Below, piece after piece: positions 47,363-55,896 of a DNA stretch of 64,000 bases (the first letter of the stretch is position 1; the number at the start of each line of letters is the position of its first letter). Source of the stretch: Stenotrophomonas raiganjensis (SeqCode). GTDB lineage: Bacteria; Pseudomonadota; Gammaproteobacteria; Xanthomonadales; Xanthomonadaceae. The notes below the pieces were generated by a model. It had not been told where the DNA came from, ran no database searches, and saw only the letters and a list, made by a program, of their open reading frames with translations. The stretch lies in assembly GCF_030658505.1 (NCBI RefSeq), contig NZ_JAUTXR010000195.1, forward strand, positions 248,001 through 312,000, in the 5' to 3' direction. The position numbers and the translations under genes were made by a program.

Positions 47363-48703
47363 ATGGACATCGGAATACTGGGTGGCGGCATCGCGGGCTT
47401 GAGCGCGGCCCTCGCCCTGCACAGGCAGGGGCACAACTGCCGCGTCTATGAGCGCCGGGCCAGACCATCGACCATGGGAGCTGGGGTGACACTCTGGCCC
47501 AACGCCGGCTTCGTACTGCAGGAACTCGGGCTGCTGGAGGACATCGGCGCAGTCGGCGGCCGGCCGGCATCAGTGCATCGCAAAGACGCCGCGGGCAATC
47601 CGCTGGGAGGCCTGGACATCACGCTGCTGGACCAGATCATGGGATACCCGACCCATGCGATCCTGCGCCGGGACCTGCAGGCGGTACTGCTGGACCACGT
47701 GACGCGGGCGGGAATCCAGGTGCTGTTCGGGCATCGCGCGGTAGCGATTGAGTTGGATGCAAATGGCAAGGCCATGGCGCGGCTCGACAACGGACAGGGC
47801 ATCCGTCCGGACCTGATCCTGGGTGCGGATGGGCGAATGGACTCGGTGGCCCGCCGATTCGTCGCGGGGGACGGTACGCCCATCTACCAGGGCTTCGTGA
47901 ACTGGATAGGGGTCGCGCAGGGCAGGGCACTGGTGAGCGAGGTTGGGATCCAGGATTACTGGGGTGCCGGCGATCGCTTTGGCTGCGTCGCAATCCGAAC
48001 AGACCTGGTGTACTGGGCAGCCGCCCAGGCGCGGCCAATGCCCGCGACAACGCCCGCAGCAGACATGCGCGATGAGGTGAGGGATCTGTTCGCAGGGTGG
48101 CCCGAGCCTGTCGCGCGTTTCATCGAGGCGACACCGGCGCACTCCGTCCAGCGGATCGCCGTGCACGACCTTGAGCCGCTGCACACGTGGAGCCGCGCAA
48201 ACGTGCTGCTCATTGGTGACGCAGCGCATGCGCCGTTGCCGACGTCGGGGCAGGGAGCCTGCCAGGCGCTGGAGGATGCCTGGCACCTGGCGCGATGCCT
48301 GGAGAGTGCAGAAGATTGTCTGGTGGAAGCCCTGTCGCGCTTCGCCACCCTCCGTGCACCCAAGACCACGAAGCTGGCCGAGCAGGGCCGGATGTTCGCG
48401 CGCGGGCTCTTCGCCAAAGACCCGGAAACCTGCCGTATCCGCAATGAGCGCGCCAAGGCGTCCGACCCGGTGCGTGATGCGCTGGCCATGGCTGCGGGGT
48501 GGTCGCAGGGATTGCCGATGGCCGAGCGCATTGAACGGGAGGCGGCGAACAGTGGAGGCAGCATGTATCGCCTGCGAAAGCCTCCCACCGGAATACCCCT
48601 TGTGGAGCCGAGCCGTGCCCGGAATGTACTTCGCAACCCCAGCCATTCGTCCAAGGATCCCGGTTCGCTCCTTTGTGCAGGTGGCGGGACAGACTCTCGC
48701 TAG
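47363..48703 (+). CDS. FAD-dependent aromatic-ring monooxygenase-like protein
   Basis: A 446-residue class A flavin monooxygenase. GILGGGIAGLSAALAL is the FAD motif, DLILGADGRMDS the DG motif, and LLIGDAAHAPLP the GD motif. These enzymes hydroxylate phenolic or heteroaromatic compounds with NAD(P)H and oxygen. The C-terminal tail after about residue 400 is longer than usual, and a SMAG-like repeat (48602-48623) lies within its coding sequence (VEPSRARN), so the last 40 or so residues may be an extension. Paired with a divergent LysR regulator. Confidence 0.85.
   Translation: MDIGILGGGIAGLSAALALHRQGHNCRVYERRARPSTMGAGVTLWPNAGFVLQELGLLEDIGAVGGRPASVHRKDAAGNPLGGLDITLLDQIMGYPTHAILRRDLQAVLLDHVTRAGIQVLFGHRAVAIELDANGKAMARLDNGQGIRPDLILGADGRMDSVARRFVAGDGTPIYQGFVNWIGVAQGRALVSEVGIQDYWGAGDRFGCVAIRTDLVYWAAAQARPMPATTPAADMRDEVRDLFAGWPEPVARFIEATPAHSVQRIAVHDLEPLHTWSRANVLLIGDAAHAPLPTSGQGACQALEDAWHLARCLESAEDCLVEALSRFATLRAPKTTKLAEQGRMFARGLFAKDPETCRIRNERAKASDPVRDALAMAAGWSQGLPMAERIEREAANSGGSMYRLRKPPTGIPLVEPSRARNVLRNPSHSSKDPGSLLCAGGGTDSR
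48602..48623. repeat. SMAG-like repeat inside monooxygenase 3' end
   Basis: GTGGAGCCGAGCCGTGCCCGG closely follows the GTAGAGCCGAGCCATGxxCGG form seen elsewhere in the window but has a degenerate head. It is read through as codons VEPSRAR of the monooxygenase. Confidence 0.5.
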
Positions 48704-49506
48704 TGTTCACCGATCAGATAGCGCGGCGCCGGCTGAGCGCGCGAAAGCCCCGGCGCCATCGCCTTGCGTGCGTGCTCGAAGGCGTCCCACTCAGCGATGT
48801 CCGGAAGCGCCGGAATGGTCACAAGCTCGCCCTGCGCCAGCCCGGCCAGGGAGGCATCCACCATGTCCTCGGCGCTCATCACGATGCCCTGTGGCAGGTG
48901 CTCCACCGGCAGGCCGGAGAGCTGCCAGAAGTCCGTTGCGGTGGCACCCGGCAGCACAACCTGGACACGCACGCCCTTGTCGGCCAGTTCATGGTGGAGC
49001 GACTGCGAAAACGCCAGCACGAACGCCTTGCTTCCCGCGTAGACACCGTTGAGCAGCTCTGGCGCCAATGCAACGATGGAGGCGATGTTGATGATCGTGC
49101 CCTGGCCATGGGCCACGAACACCGGGGCGGCGGCATAGGCCAGGCGCATCGCGGCGTTCACGTTCAGCGTAATCATGCGCTCCATCTCGCCGATGTCCGA
49201 CTGCAGCAGGGGAGCCGTGGCGCCGATGCCGGCATTGTTGACCAGCAGTCGGATATCCGCTCGGTCTCGAATGACCTTCTCAACTTCGGCAAGCCCGTCG
49301 TAGGTGGTCAGGTCTGCCGCGACAATGTCCACCGCGCGGTCGGTGCTGCGGGCAAGTGCTTCGGCCAGTTGGCGCAGGCGGTCGCCGCGTCGCGCCACCA
49401 GGATCAGGTCATATCCGGCGTGGGCCAGGCGATCGGCATAGATCGCCCCGATGCCGGACGATGCGCCGGTGATGAGAGCGGTGCCTTGATGGGTAGGGTT
49501 GTTCAC
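48700..49506 (-). CDS. Short-chain dehydrogenase/reductase
   Basis: A 268-residue SDR with TGASSGIG (14-21), NNAG (90-93), Ser143 and YAGSK (Tyr156, Lys160). NAD(P)-dependent oxidoreductase, substrate unknown. GTG at 49506 is used as start; the open frame upstream overlaps the divergent regulator gene. It faces a GlxA/AraC-type regulator, which probably controls it. Confidence 0.88.
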   Translation of the reverse strand: MNNPTHQGTALITGASSGIGAIYADRLAHAGYDLILVARRGDRLRQLAEALARSTDRAVDIVAADLTTYDGLAEVEKVIRDRADIRLLVNNAGIGATAPLLQSDIGEMERMITLNVNAAMRLAYAAAPVFVAHGQGTIINIASIVALAPELLNGVYAGSKAFVLAFSQSLHHELADKGVRVQVVLPGATATDFWQLSGLPVEHLPQGIVMSAEDMVDASLAGLAQGELVTIPALPDIAEWDAFEHARKAMAPGLSRAQPAPRYLIGEH

Positions 49507-49620
49507 AGTGGTCAGTCCGAACCGGCGGACGTCGCCGGGGTCAGGGCGAACTCTAGGCCGGCTTGCGCATGGCGTAAATGTCGTATATACCTCGTTTACG
49601 GCCACCCCTGATAAACCGCC

Positions 49621-50562
49621 ATGCCCAGCGTTGGAATTGTCCTGCCAGCCGGATTCCAGACCATGGCGATCGCGGCTGCGTCCGCCTTCGAATTGGCAAA
49701 TGCCACCGAAGGCGCGCGCCTTTACGATCTGCACATGCTCTCCGAACAAGGCGGGTTGGTGCCAAGCTCGCTTGGCATGGCCATGCAGACGGCGCCGCTT
49801 GCGCAGCAGCCGCTGGATACATTGATCGTGGCCGGCCTGCTGGAGCCTGCCCCGTCCACCGGCACGCTGATCGAACTGATCCGCCAGGCGGCCACGCGCA
49901 CGCGCCGGACCGCGTCGGTGTGCACGGGGGCATTCATTCTTGGCGAAGCGGGGCTGCTGGACGGGCGGCGCGCCACCACGCACTGGTTCCACGCCCGTGC
50001 GCTCAGGCAGCGCTTTCCCGCCGCGCAGGTGGAGGAAGATCGCATCTTCATCACCGATGGCCCGATCTGGACTTCCGCCGGCATGAGCGCGGGGCTGGAC
50101 CTGGCGCTTGGCATGATCGAGAACGACTTCGGTGCGGAGTTGTCCAGGGCGGTGGCCCGTAAGCTGGTGATCTACCACCGGCGCGGAGGCGGGCAGTCCC
50201 AGCATTCGGTGCTGCTCGAGCTGGATGCCCGGTCCGATCGCATCCAGAATGCGCTGACCTTCGCGCGTGGCAACCTGCGCGCCACCTTGTCGGTGGAAGA
50301 ACTGGCGCAGGCCGCACACCTCAGCACCCGTCAGTTCAGTCGCGCGTTCCGCGAAGAAACCGGGCGATCCCCCGCCAAGGCGGTGGAGAGCCTGCGGGTG
50401 GAGGCCGCTCGCGTGTTGATCGAGCAGAGCCGCTACACGATGGATGAAGTCGCGGCCGAAACGGGCTTCGTTGACACCGAACGCATGCGAAGAGCGTTCC
50501 TGCGCGCCTTTGGCCAGCCCCCGCAGTCCCTGCGGCGCAACGCACGGGGCGGGGCGGACTGA
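49621..50562 (+). CDS. GlxA-type AraC-family regulator
   Basis: A 313-residue protein with a DJ-1/PfpI-like N-terminal domain (ASVCTGAFILGEAGLLDGRRATTHW, with the nucleophile-elbow cysteine) and two C-terminal AraC helix-turn-helices (LSVEELAQAAHLSTRQFSRAFREETGRSP and MDEVAAETGFVDTERMRRAFLRAFG). Divergent from the SDR with a 114-bp intergenic region, the usual arrangement for this regulator class and its target. Confidence 0.9.
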   Translation: MPSVGIVLPAGFQTMAIAAASAFELANATEGARLYDLHMLSEQGGLVPSSLGMAMQTAPLAQQPLDTLIVAGLLEPAPSTGTLIELIRQAATRTRRTASVCTGAFILGEAGLLDGRRATTHWFHARALRQRFPAAQVEEDRIFITDGPIWTSAGMSAGLDLALGMIENDFGAELSRAVARKLVIYHRRGGGQSQHSVLLELDARSDRIQNALTFARGNLRATLSVEELAQAAHLSTRQFSRAFREETGRSPAKAVESLRVEAARVLIEQSRYTMDEVAAETGFVDTERMRRAFLRAFGQPPQSLRRNARGGAD

Positions 50563-50602
50563 GTTCGTCTTTGCGGGGGCCTGTGGATTTGCCGGGACCT
50601 GT

Positions 50603-50627
50603 GCGGAGCCGAGCCATGCCCGGCTGC
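50603..50627. repeat. SMAG-like repeat 2
   Basis: GCGGAGCCGAGCCATGCCCGG followed by CTGC has arms AGCCG/CGGCT around an ATGCC-containing loop; a second partial copy of the CCGG element follows (GATGTCCGGCAC). It lies between GlxA-type regulator and a terminator hairpin. Confidence 0.6.
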
Positions 50628-50680
50628 CGATGTCCGGCACGAAAAGGCCCGCATGGAGGCCACACTCTGCAGGATGAAAC

Positions 50681-50705
50681 GGGCTCCGGCGCAGTGCCGG
50701 AGCCC
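50681..50705 (-). terminator. Terminator of alpha/beta hydrolase gene
   Basis: GGGCTCCGGC and GCCGGAGCCC form a 10-bp perfect stem with a 5-base loop, just past the leftward hydrolase stop. GTTTC follows on the minus strand. Confidence 0.65.
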
Positions 50706-50713
50706 CTTGTCGC

Positions 50714-51667
50714 TCACTTTTCCTGCAGGAACGTCAGCAGATCTTGGTTGACCTTGTCCTTGTGGGTGTCGGTCAGGCCGTGCGGCGCACCCGGGTAGAC
50801 AATCAGCCTGGCGCCCTTGATGAGCTTTGCCGACTGGCGGCCCGAGATATCGATCGGCACGATCTGGTCGTCGTCACCGTGGATGACCAGGGTGGGCACA
50901 TCGAATTTCTTCAGGTCCGCGCGGAAATCGGTGGCCGAGAACGCAGCGATCGAGTCGTAAGTGTTCTTGTGGCCGCCCTGCATGCCCTGCGCCCACCACG
51001 CATCGATCAGCCCCTGCGACACCTTCGCGCCCGGGCGGTTGAAACCGTAGAACGGGCCCGACGGAATGTCCTTGTACAGCTGCGCGCGGTTGTCCATCTG
51101 TGCCTTGCGGATGCCATCGAACACTTCGATCGGCAGGCCGTTGGGGTTGTCGGCGGTCTTCAGCATGAAGGGCGGCACCGAGCTGATCAGCACGGCCTTC
51201 TTCACTCGCCCGGTGCCATGCCGGCCGATGTAGCGCGCCACTTCGCCGCCACCGGTGGAGAAGCCCACCAGGGTGACATCGTGCAGGTCCAGCGTATTGA
51301 TCACCGTGGCCAGGTCATCGGCGTAATGATCCATATCGTTGCCGTCCCACGGCTGGCTGGAACGACCGTGGCCACGACGGTCATGCGCGATGACGCGGTA
51401 GCCATGATTGGCCAGGAAGATCATCTGCGATTCCCAGCTGTCCGAGTTCAACGGCCAGCCGTGGCTGAAGGTCACGACGGGGCCGTCCTTCGGACCCCAG
51501 TCCTTGTAGTACAGCTGCACGCCGTCGGCGGTGGTGATGTAGCTGGCGGTGCGCGCGATGGCGGTGACCGCCGCCGGCTTGGCCGGTTCAGCGGCCTGCG
51601 CGGACAGGCCGGCCTGGACCGAAAGGGCGAGCGCGGCGATAGCCAATGTGCGGGCGAAGGTGTTCAT
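50714..51667 (-). CDS. Exported alpha/beta hydrolase, non-haem chloroperoxidase type
   Basis: A 317-residue alpha/beta hydrolase with a signal peptide ([21 protein letters not shown]). [10 protein letters not shown] is the oxyanion region, VGFSTGGGE the nucleophile elbow (Ser), and [11 protein letters not shown] and PHGLTDTH carry the Asp and His. Closest in style to cofactor-free haloperoxidases/esterases, but with periplasmic targeting, which is less usual. Start at 51667 or 51676; neither has a strong ribosome site. Confidence 0.85.
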   Translation of the reverse strand: MNTFARTLAIAALALSVQAGLSAQAAEPAKPAAVTAIARTASYITTADGVQLYYKDWGPKDGPVVTFSHGWPLNSDSWESQMIFLANHGYRVIAHDRRGHGRSSQPWDGNDMDHYADDLATVINTLDLHDVTLVGFSTGGGEVARYIGRHGTGRVKKAVLISSVPPFMLKTADNPNGLPIEVFDGIRKAQMDNRAQLYKDIPSGPFYGFNRPGAKVSQGLIDAWWAQGMQGGHKNTYDSIAAFSATDFRADLKKFDVPTLVIHGDDDQIVPIDISGRQSAKLIKGARLIVYPGAPHGLTDTHKDKVNQDLLTFLQEK

Positions 51668-51942
51668 GCAGGGCATCTCATGGGTGGGTGGTGAGACGTA
51701 CTTTGCGCCCGCGATCAGGCGCCAGGGATATGACTAGTCCGAATTTCTTGATAGATCGTCCTGAGTGGCGGTACCCATGCGTTGAAGACGGGCTCCGGGT
51801 TTCAGCAAGCCGCTGTACGTGCCGCTTCATGCCCTGCGCCCAGCAGAAGCGGCGATCACACCCAAAAGCTGTACGCAGCCCGCAGCCAACCTCAGCTACG
51901 ATGAGCGCGGCCGGCATCTGCGCCGGCGGGGCAGGGGACGCA

Positions 51943-52674
51943 ATGGACATGCACGCAGGGGGCGGATTCGATCCGCCGGCAAAGACCGATTCGCAGGAAC
52001 TGACGTTCCACTGGCTCTACCAGCGGGTGCAGGGGCTGGTTGAGCACAGCATCTATCCCAAGGCGGGCAGGGTGGAGACGTGGGCGTTTCGCGTTGGTTT
52101 GGCCGCCGCGATCGTTGGCATTCTCTGTGGCCAGCTGCCTGATCGGTGGCTACCCGTCAATGTGGTGTTGCAAGTGGTTGTTGCGTGCCTGTCGATCGAG
52201 ATCGGAGGCTTCCTTCTTGGAGGTGTTCTGGCCGCCCGCAGAGGCTTCCGCCAGTTCAGTCAGCCACGGTTGTCGCACGCCAAGGAGATGGACGGCGACT
52301 TCGCACACTGGCAGGCCGTGGTTACCGAGCTCCGCCATTTCTCTCGCATCGAGCGCGAGCGACGCTTGCGCTACGTCAGCACGCTCCGTACCAATATGAT
52401 CGAGCGCATGGGCCTGATGTACGGCGGGCTGCAGCGCCTTGGGCCGTTCCCGCTGTTGATTGCGCTCTATCTGCAGTTCCGGGGATGGAAATGGGGTGAC
52501 TGGGCGGGCGCTTTCGACGTCAGCCTGGTCGGTGCATTGCTGATCTTCGCCATGGTGCTGCTGTACCTGTTGGGCTGGATGCTGATCAGCATGCGCACCC
52601 GCCTGGACACCTACGTCGCTTTGCTCGAAGGCTCCATCCACGAACCTGAGCCGCCGCAGCCCCCGCCCCGGTAG
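51943..52674 (+). CDS. Membrane protein, unknown
   Basis: A 243-residue protein with four predicted membrane spans: a pair at about residues 50-95 and another at about 165-215. The charged middle section (SHAKEMDGDFAHWQAVVTELRHFSRIERERRLRYVSTLR) is likely a cytoplasmic coiled-coil. No known family. AGGGGA is five bases from the ATG at 51943. A SMAG repeat overlaps its stop codon. Confidence 0.6.
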   Translation: MDMHAGGGFDPPAKTDSQELTFHWLYQRVQGLVEHSIYPKAGRVETWAFRVGLAAAIVGILCGQLPDRWLPVNVVLQVVVACLSIEIGGFLLGGVLAARRGFRQFSQPRLSHAKEMDGDFAHWQAVVTELRHFSRIERERRLRYVSTLRTNMIERMGLMYGGLQRLGPFPLLIALYLQFRGWKWGDWAGAFDVSLVGALLIFAMVLLYLLGWMLISMRTRLDTYVALLEGSIHEPEPPQPPPR

Positions 52675-52696
52675 AGTCGAGCCTTGCTCGACTACC
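52671..52696. repeat. SMAG-like GTAG palindrome 3
   Basis: GTAGAGTCGAGC-CTT-GCTCGACTAC: arms AGTCGAGC and GCTCGACT are perfect complements. It includes the TAG stop of the membrane-protein gene and the stop of the leftward gene at 52692, so it is set exactly between convergent genes. Confidence 0.75.
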
Positions 52697-53162
52697 GCGG
52701 GCCACATCGCGCCCCATCAGGGACCTCGCCGGCGAGAATCTGCAGCACCCGATCCAACAGAACAGGCTCCGGCACACCAGCCAACACTTGTTCCAGATAG
52801 TCCAATGGCTCCAATTGCCATTGGAGGATTGCCCGCAGCTGCAGAACGGCGGGCGCCCGTTGCTCCGCGTCCAGTGAGACCCGTAACAGCAGATGTTGCG
52901 AGCGCCGCTCCAGCCACAGCACCGGTACGCCTCGGCAATGCACCTGGAACTCGGCATCCCGATGCCGTTCAACGAACTGGAAGCCCTGCCGAGGCCGAGC
53001 TCCCACGAACTGCATCGTTTGGCGGCGCAGCTGTGAAAAGCGATTGTCGGTGATGCTCTGGAACGCGAGCTGCTCAGGCACGGGCGGCGCCGACCACCAA
53101 AGCTGTGCCCCGAGCACTGCCGTGAGGCACAGCGCTGTGGCCGCCCAGCGGCAGCAGGCCAC
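52692..53162 (-). CDS. Hypothetical protein, probably membrane-anchored
   Basis: A 156-residue protein with an N-terminal hydrophobic segment (WAATALCLTAVLGAQLWW) that could be a signal anchor, then a charged domain (LRRQTMQFVG, VERHRDAEFQVHCRGVPVLWLERR). GTG start at 53162 directly follows the TGA of the upstream gene at 53163, and GGAGGG precedes it, so the pair is coupled. Family unknown. Confidence 0.55.
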   Translation of the reverse strand: MACCRWAATALCLTAVLGAQLWWSAPPVPEQLAFQSITDNRFSQLRRQTMQFVGARPRQGFQFVERHRDAEFQVHCRGVPVLWLERRSQHLLLRVSLDAEQRAPAVLQLRAILQWQLEPLDYLEQVLAGVPEPVLLDRVLQILAGEVPDGARCGPR

Positions 53163-53519
53163 TCAACCCTCCGGGCGCACCCGATCGATGGCGTGCGCCG
53201 TGAGTCCCAACCCAGCCATGATCAGCCCCTCCATGACGCGCGGACCGACGTACTGCTCCAGTTCGCCGTTCTCGCGGGCACGTTGTGCGGCCAACAGGAT
53301 CTCCAGCACCACGCGAAGACCGGCCAGCGAGCAATCGGTGTCCGCCAGGGCGATGCGCCGGCCCGGCATCTGATGGCGCTCAGGCCAAGGCTGGCCATCG
53401 GAAGCGGCACCGGAGCCGATACTGTGCAGCAGGGCGATAAGCGTGTTCGGATCCAACGCGGGGCCGTTGGCGGGCGCGTCGTGTATCGGGTGCGGGGCAG
53501 GGGAGTGGGGCTGGGTCAT
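53163..53519 (-). CDS. Hypothetical protein with structured leader
   Basis: A 118-residue protein, Pro/His-rich at the N-terminus, with a helical C-terminal half (LAGLRVVLEILLAAQRARENGELEQYVGPRVMEGLIMAGLGLTAHAI). AAGGAG precedes the ATG at 53519. It resembles small helical proteins of pseudomonads and xanthomonads that occur in multiple copies, but no family was confirmed. The mRNA leader holds several strong hairpins (53520-53983). Confidence 0.6.
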   Translation of the reverse strand: MTQPHSPAPHPIHDAPANGPALDPNTLIALLHSIGSGAASDGQPWPERHQMPGRRIALADTDCSLAGLRVVLEILLAAQRARENGELEQYVGPRVMEGLIMAGLGLTAHAIDRVRPEG

Positions 53520-53983
53520 GGCTGGGCTCCTTGCGTGCAGGCAGAAGCCGCCACCGATAGATAAAGGTGGCGGACGATGCGTGGCTCGAAATCCGGTGTG
53601 CAATCAGACCGGCAGGCACAAGGCCTCCACGCACCGCCCGCCATAGCCGGCTGACGGATTGCCAGTCGGCACCACGCGGCGGTGGTGCCGACTGGCAAGC
53701 GCTTTTTACGATTGCAGAACCGAGGATTTCGAGGCCTCGACCACCCGTTTTCGGTGGCACGCAAAGAAATACGCCCGGTTGTGCGCGATGCCAATGCAGT
53801 AAGGCCGATGCCGTCACCACATTCAACATTTTCAGAATCGTTGCATATGGCGCAGCGGGGCCGGATCTTTGCGCTGCAAGGCTAACGGCGATGTTGGCTC
53901 TGGATGCCCACGGACTGTCAGCATCCGCCCGCCGGGGTCATAAGGGAGGCGGATGCGACAGTTTCGCCAGGAGCGAACAGGCG
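53520..53983 (-). ncRNA. Structured leader region, no protein gene
   Basis: A 464-bp gap holding the upstream region of the leftward gene at 53519. Main elements: an 8-bp stem CCGCCACC/GGTGGCGG at 53548-53573 (10-base loop) 28 bases before the start codon; a 17-bp perfect stem at 53659-53698 with a 6-base loop; CGAGGCCTCG palindrome at 53730-53739; and CCACC/GGTGG stem at 53741-53757. On the plus strand the 17-bp stem is followed by GCGCTTTTTACG. Whether this is a cis-regulatory RNA, an attenuator or a mobile palindrome is not known. No real ORF was found. Confidence 0.45.
53659..53698. terminator. 17-bp perfect hairpin with T-run
   Basis: TTGCCAGTCGGCACCAC (53659-53675) and its exact complement (53682-53698) flank GCGGCG. 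A TTTTT run at 53702-53706 follows on the plus strand, fitting a rho-independent terminator read rightwards, although no rightward gene ends here. Confidence 0.6.
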
Positions 53984-54739
53984 TCAGTAACCCTTCAATG
54001 CAGCCTTGGTCCGCTCCAGCCATGCGGCATTGTGGCTGCGCGCGTGGCGCGACCAGTGCTGGGCATCGTCGATGATGCTGGCGAACAGCGTGCGGGCCTG
54101 CTCGCGGTCCGCGGGCTGCGCCTGTGCCATCAACCATTCGGCATACAGGCAGCGGGCGGCCGCATCGTTTCCGCATTCGACGGCGCGCTCGAATGCGGCG
54201 CGGGCTCCGGGTGCTTGGGCGGCAGCCAGTGCCTGCGCGTAAAGCAGCGTCTGTTCCGGCTTGCGACGAACATCCGGATGGCGGGCGAACAGGCCCTCCA
54301 GCGTCTCCACCGCTAGCGCGGCGCGCCCGGACTCAAGGCGGGCACGGGCAAGGCCGGTCAGGATGTAGGCATCGTCACCCAGCGGCGAGCTCGCTGCCTG
54401 CTCAAGCAGGCTTCTGGCTTCCTCCGCCTGGCCGGCATCCAACAGCGTCATGCCCAGGCGAACGCGGTTCTGCACGGTGGGCGTTCGCGACAGCTCCGTG
54501 CGGGCGTGGCGCAGGTCCTGGCCCGGGTCGATGAGTTGCTTGGCGGAGCGGATGGCCTGACGGGCACCGCGCGAGTTGCGGGCTTCCGGGAAGTAGATCG
54601 CAAGGAAATAGACGATGCTGCCGAGCAGCGGGAACGAGAAGAGCAGGATGAGCCAATAGAGGCTCTGGCCCGAGCGGATGGCGTGCACCGCGAAGTAGAT
54701 GGCTGCCAGTACGTGGAGTCCGATTCCGATATAGGGCAT
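53984..54739 (-). CDS. Membrane-anchored TPR protein
   Basis: A 251-residue protein with two N-terminal membrane spans (IGIGLHVLAAIYFAVHAI and YWLILLFSFPLLGSIVYFLAIYF), resembling phospholipase D N-terminal membrane segments. TPR-like helices fill residues about 75-245 (LGMTLLDAGQAEEARSLLEQA, ARLESGRAALAVETLEGLFARHPD). It probably scaffolds proteins at the inner membrane. No partner gene adjacent. Confidence 0.7.
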   Translation of the reverse strand: MPYIGIGLHVLAAIYFAVHAIRSGQSLYWLILLFSFPLLGSIVYFLAIYFPEARNSRGARQAIRSAKQLIDPGQDLRHARTELSRTPTVQNRVRLGMTLLDAGQAEEARSLLEQAASSPLGDDAYILTGLARARLESGRAALAVETLEGLFARHPDVRRKPEQTLLYAQALAAAQAPGARAAFERAVECGNDAAARCLYAEWLMAQAQPADREQARTLFASIIDDAQHWSRHARSHNAAWLERTKAALKGY

Positions 54740-54962
54740 GAGTGCCGCCTCGTCCTTGTGGGGTTGGCACTATAGTGGGGTAGCGGTGGGGCGCCAATGG
54801 GGTGATGCTCGGTCTGACGTGACGCGTCCGTTGTATACGTCCGCTCCGACAGCCACCACCTCGAAGGTAAGAGCGTCATGCGGCCAGCCGTCGGGCCGCA
54901 GAATCGAGTGGCGCAGGAGAGAATTCCGACGCCTGAGTCTATTCACCGAACTGAGCATCCGA

Positions 54963-55670
54963 ATGCCAACATTCCCACCGATCAATCCATCACTGTATGT
55001 CCTCGAACTCGAAGCCGATGAATACCAACGCCCCCGACAGGCCCTGATCCGGCTGGAGTACACCGAAGGGGATCACCCCGCCATCAAGCTGAAGGTCTAT
55101 GCCCAGCACCAGCATGACGGGTGGCACTTCATCGGCAGCTTCGGCGGCAAGCTGGACTGTGTTGATGGCACGGGTCCGCATTACAGCATCACCGATGGCA
55201 ACATGTATCTCAACGAGCTGAGAGGTTTGCATATCGGCACCTGGTGCCAGAATCAGGTCATGCTTTGGCTGCAGCGGCAACCGCCGGGGCATATCCGTTC
55301 CTTCTGGCTCGCTCCTGCCGATGCCCACGAACAGAACCAGGCACGACGCAACCGCTTCTATGAACAGTTCGGCAGCCAGATCGACTGGACTGTCCCGGGG
55401 GTAAATGGGCGATCCCAAGTGCAGCCCACGTCTGACCTCCACGCGCTGGACGACGTTCGCGGGGTCAAGGCCATGGACATCGGCACCGCACTCGCGAAGG
55501 CCTATTCGCGCATCGAACTTCTGGAGCTTCAACTGAGCGGAAACCGCAGACAGTTCGCAAACCACGACAAGGAAGTGCAACAGGCTTCCGCTCGTGGCGC
55601 TTTCCGCTGCTGGGGCAGCATTGCTTTCGCGCTGATCCTGGGGGCGATAGCTTTTCTGAAGTTGCGGTAA
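54963..55670 (+). CDS. GNAT-like fold protein with C-terminal membrane anchor, unknown
   Basis: A 235-residue protein. Residues about 70-150 have the order LHIGTWCQNQVMLWLQ, SFWLAPADAHEQNQARRNRFYEQFG, which looks like the acetyl-CoA binding and final strand region of GNAT-type domains, though the pyrophosphate loop is not canonical. A heptad-rich segment follows (LAKAYSRIELLELQLSGNRRQ) and the protein ends in a membrane span (GSIAFALILGAIAFLKLR). It may be a tail-anchored modifier, but activity is unknown. Confidence 0.6.
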   Translation: MPTFPPINPSLYVLELEADEYQRPRQALIRLEYTEGDHPAIKLKVYAQHQHDGWHFIGSFGGKLDCVDGTGPHYSITDGNMYLNELRGLHIGTWCQNQVMLWLQRQPPGHIRSFWLAPADAHEQNQARRNRFYEQFGSQIDWTVPGVNGRSQVQPTSDLHALDDVRGVKAMDIGTALAKAYSRIELLELQLSGNRRQFANHDKEVQQASARGAFRCWGSIAFALILGAIAFLKLR

Positions 55671-55896
55671 TCGGCGCGCGGGGTTCACGCCAGCGTGTGG
55701 TGGACATTGTGGATGATCTGCCGAAGCACCTTGACGGCTGGGATGGCCGCCTCTACTCACCGGAATGACTGAGCAGTGCAGAACTGACTGACTCAGCCGA
55801 AGCGCTCCGCCAGCAAGCCCAGAATCGTAGTGGTTCGGGGCAGGGCAGGAACGGGGGACGACCTTCCGCATTGGCGCGCCCGCGACGACGAAACAG

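Noticed and set aside
49507..50640. Long N-terminal extension of the SDR frame
   Set aside because: Antisense to the GlxA-type regulator; the SDR fold begins at the GTG at 49506.
53380..53829. 149-codon minus-strand frame through the leader
   Set aside because: Crosses strong hairpins and overlaps the start of the better-supported gene at 53519 in another frame; kept only as a note on the leader.
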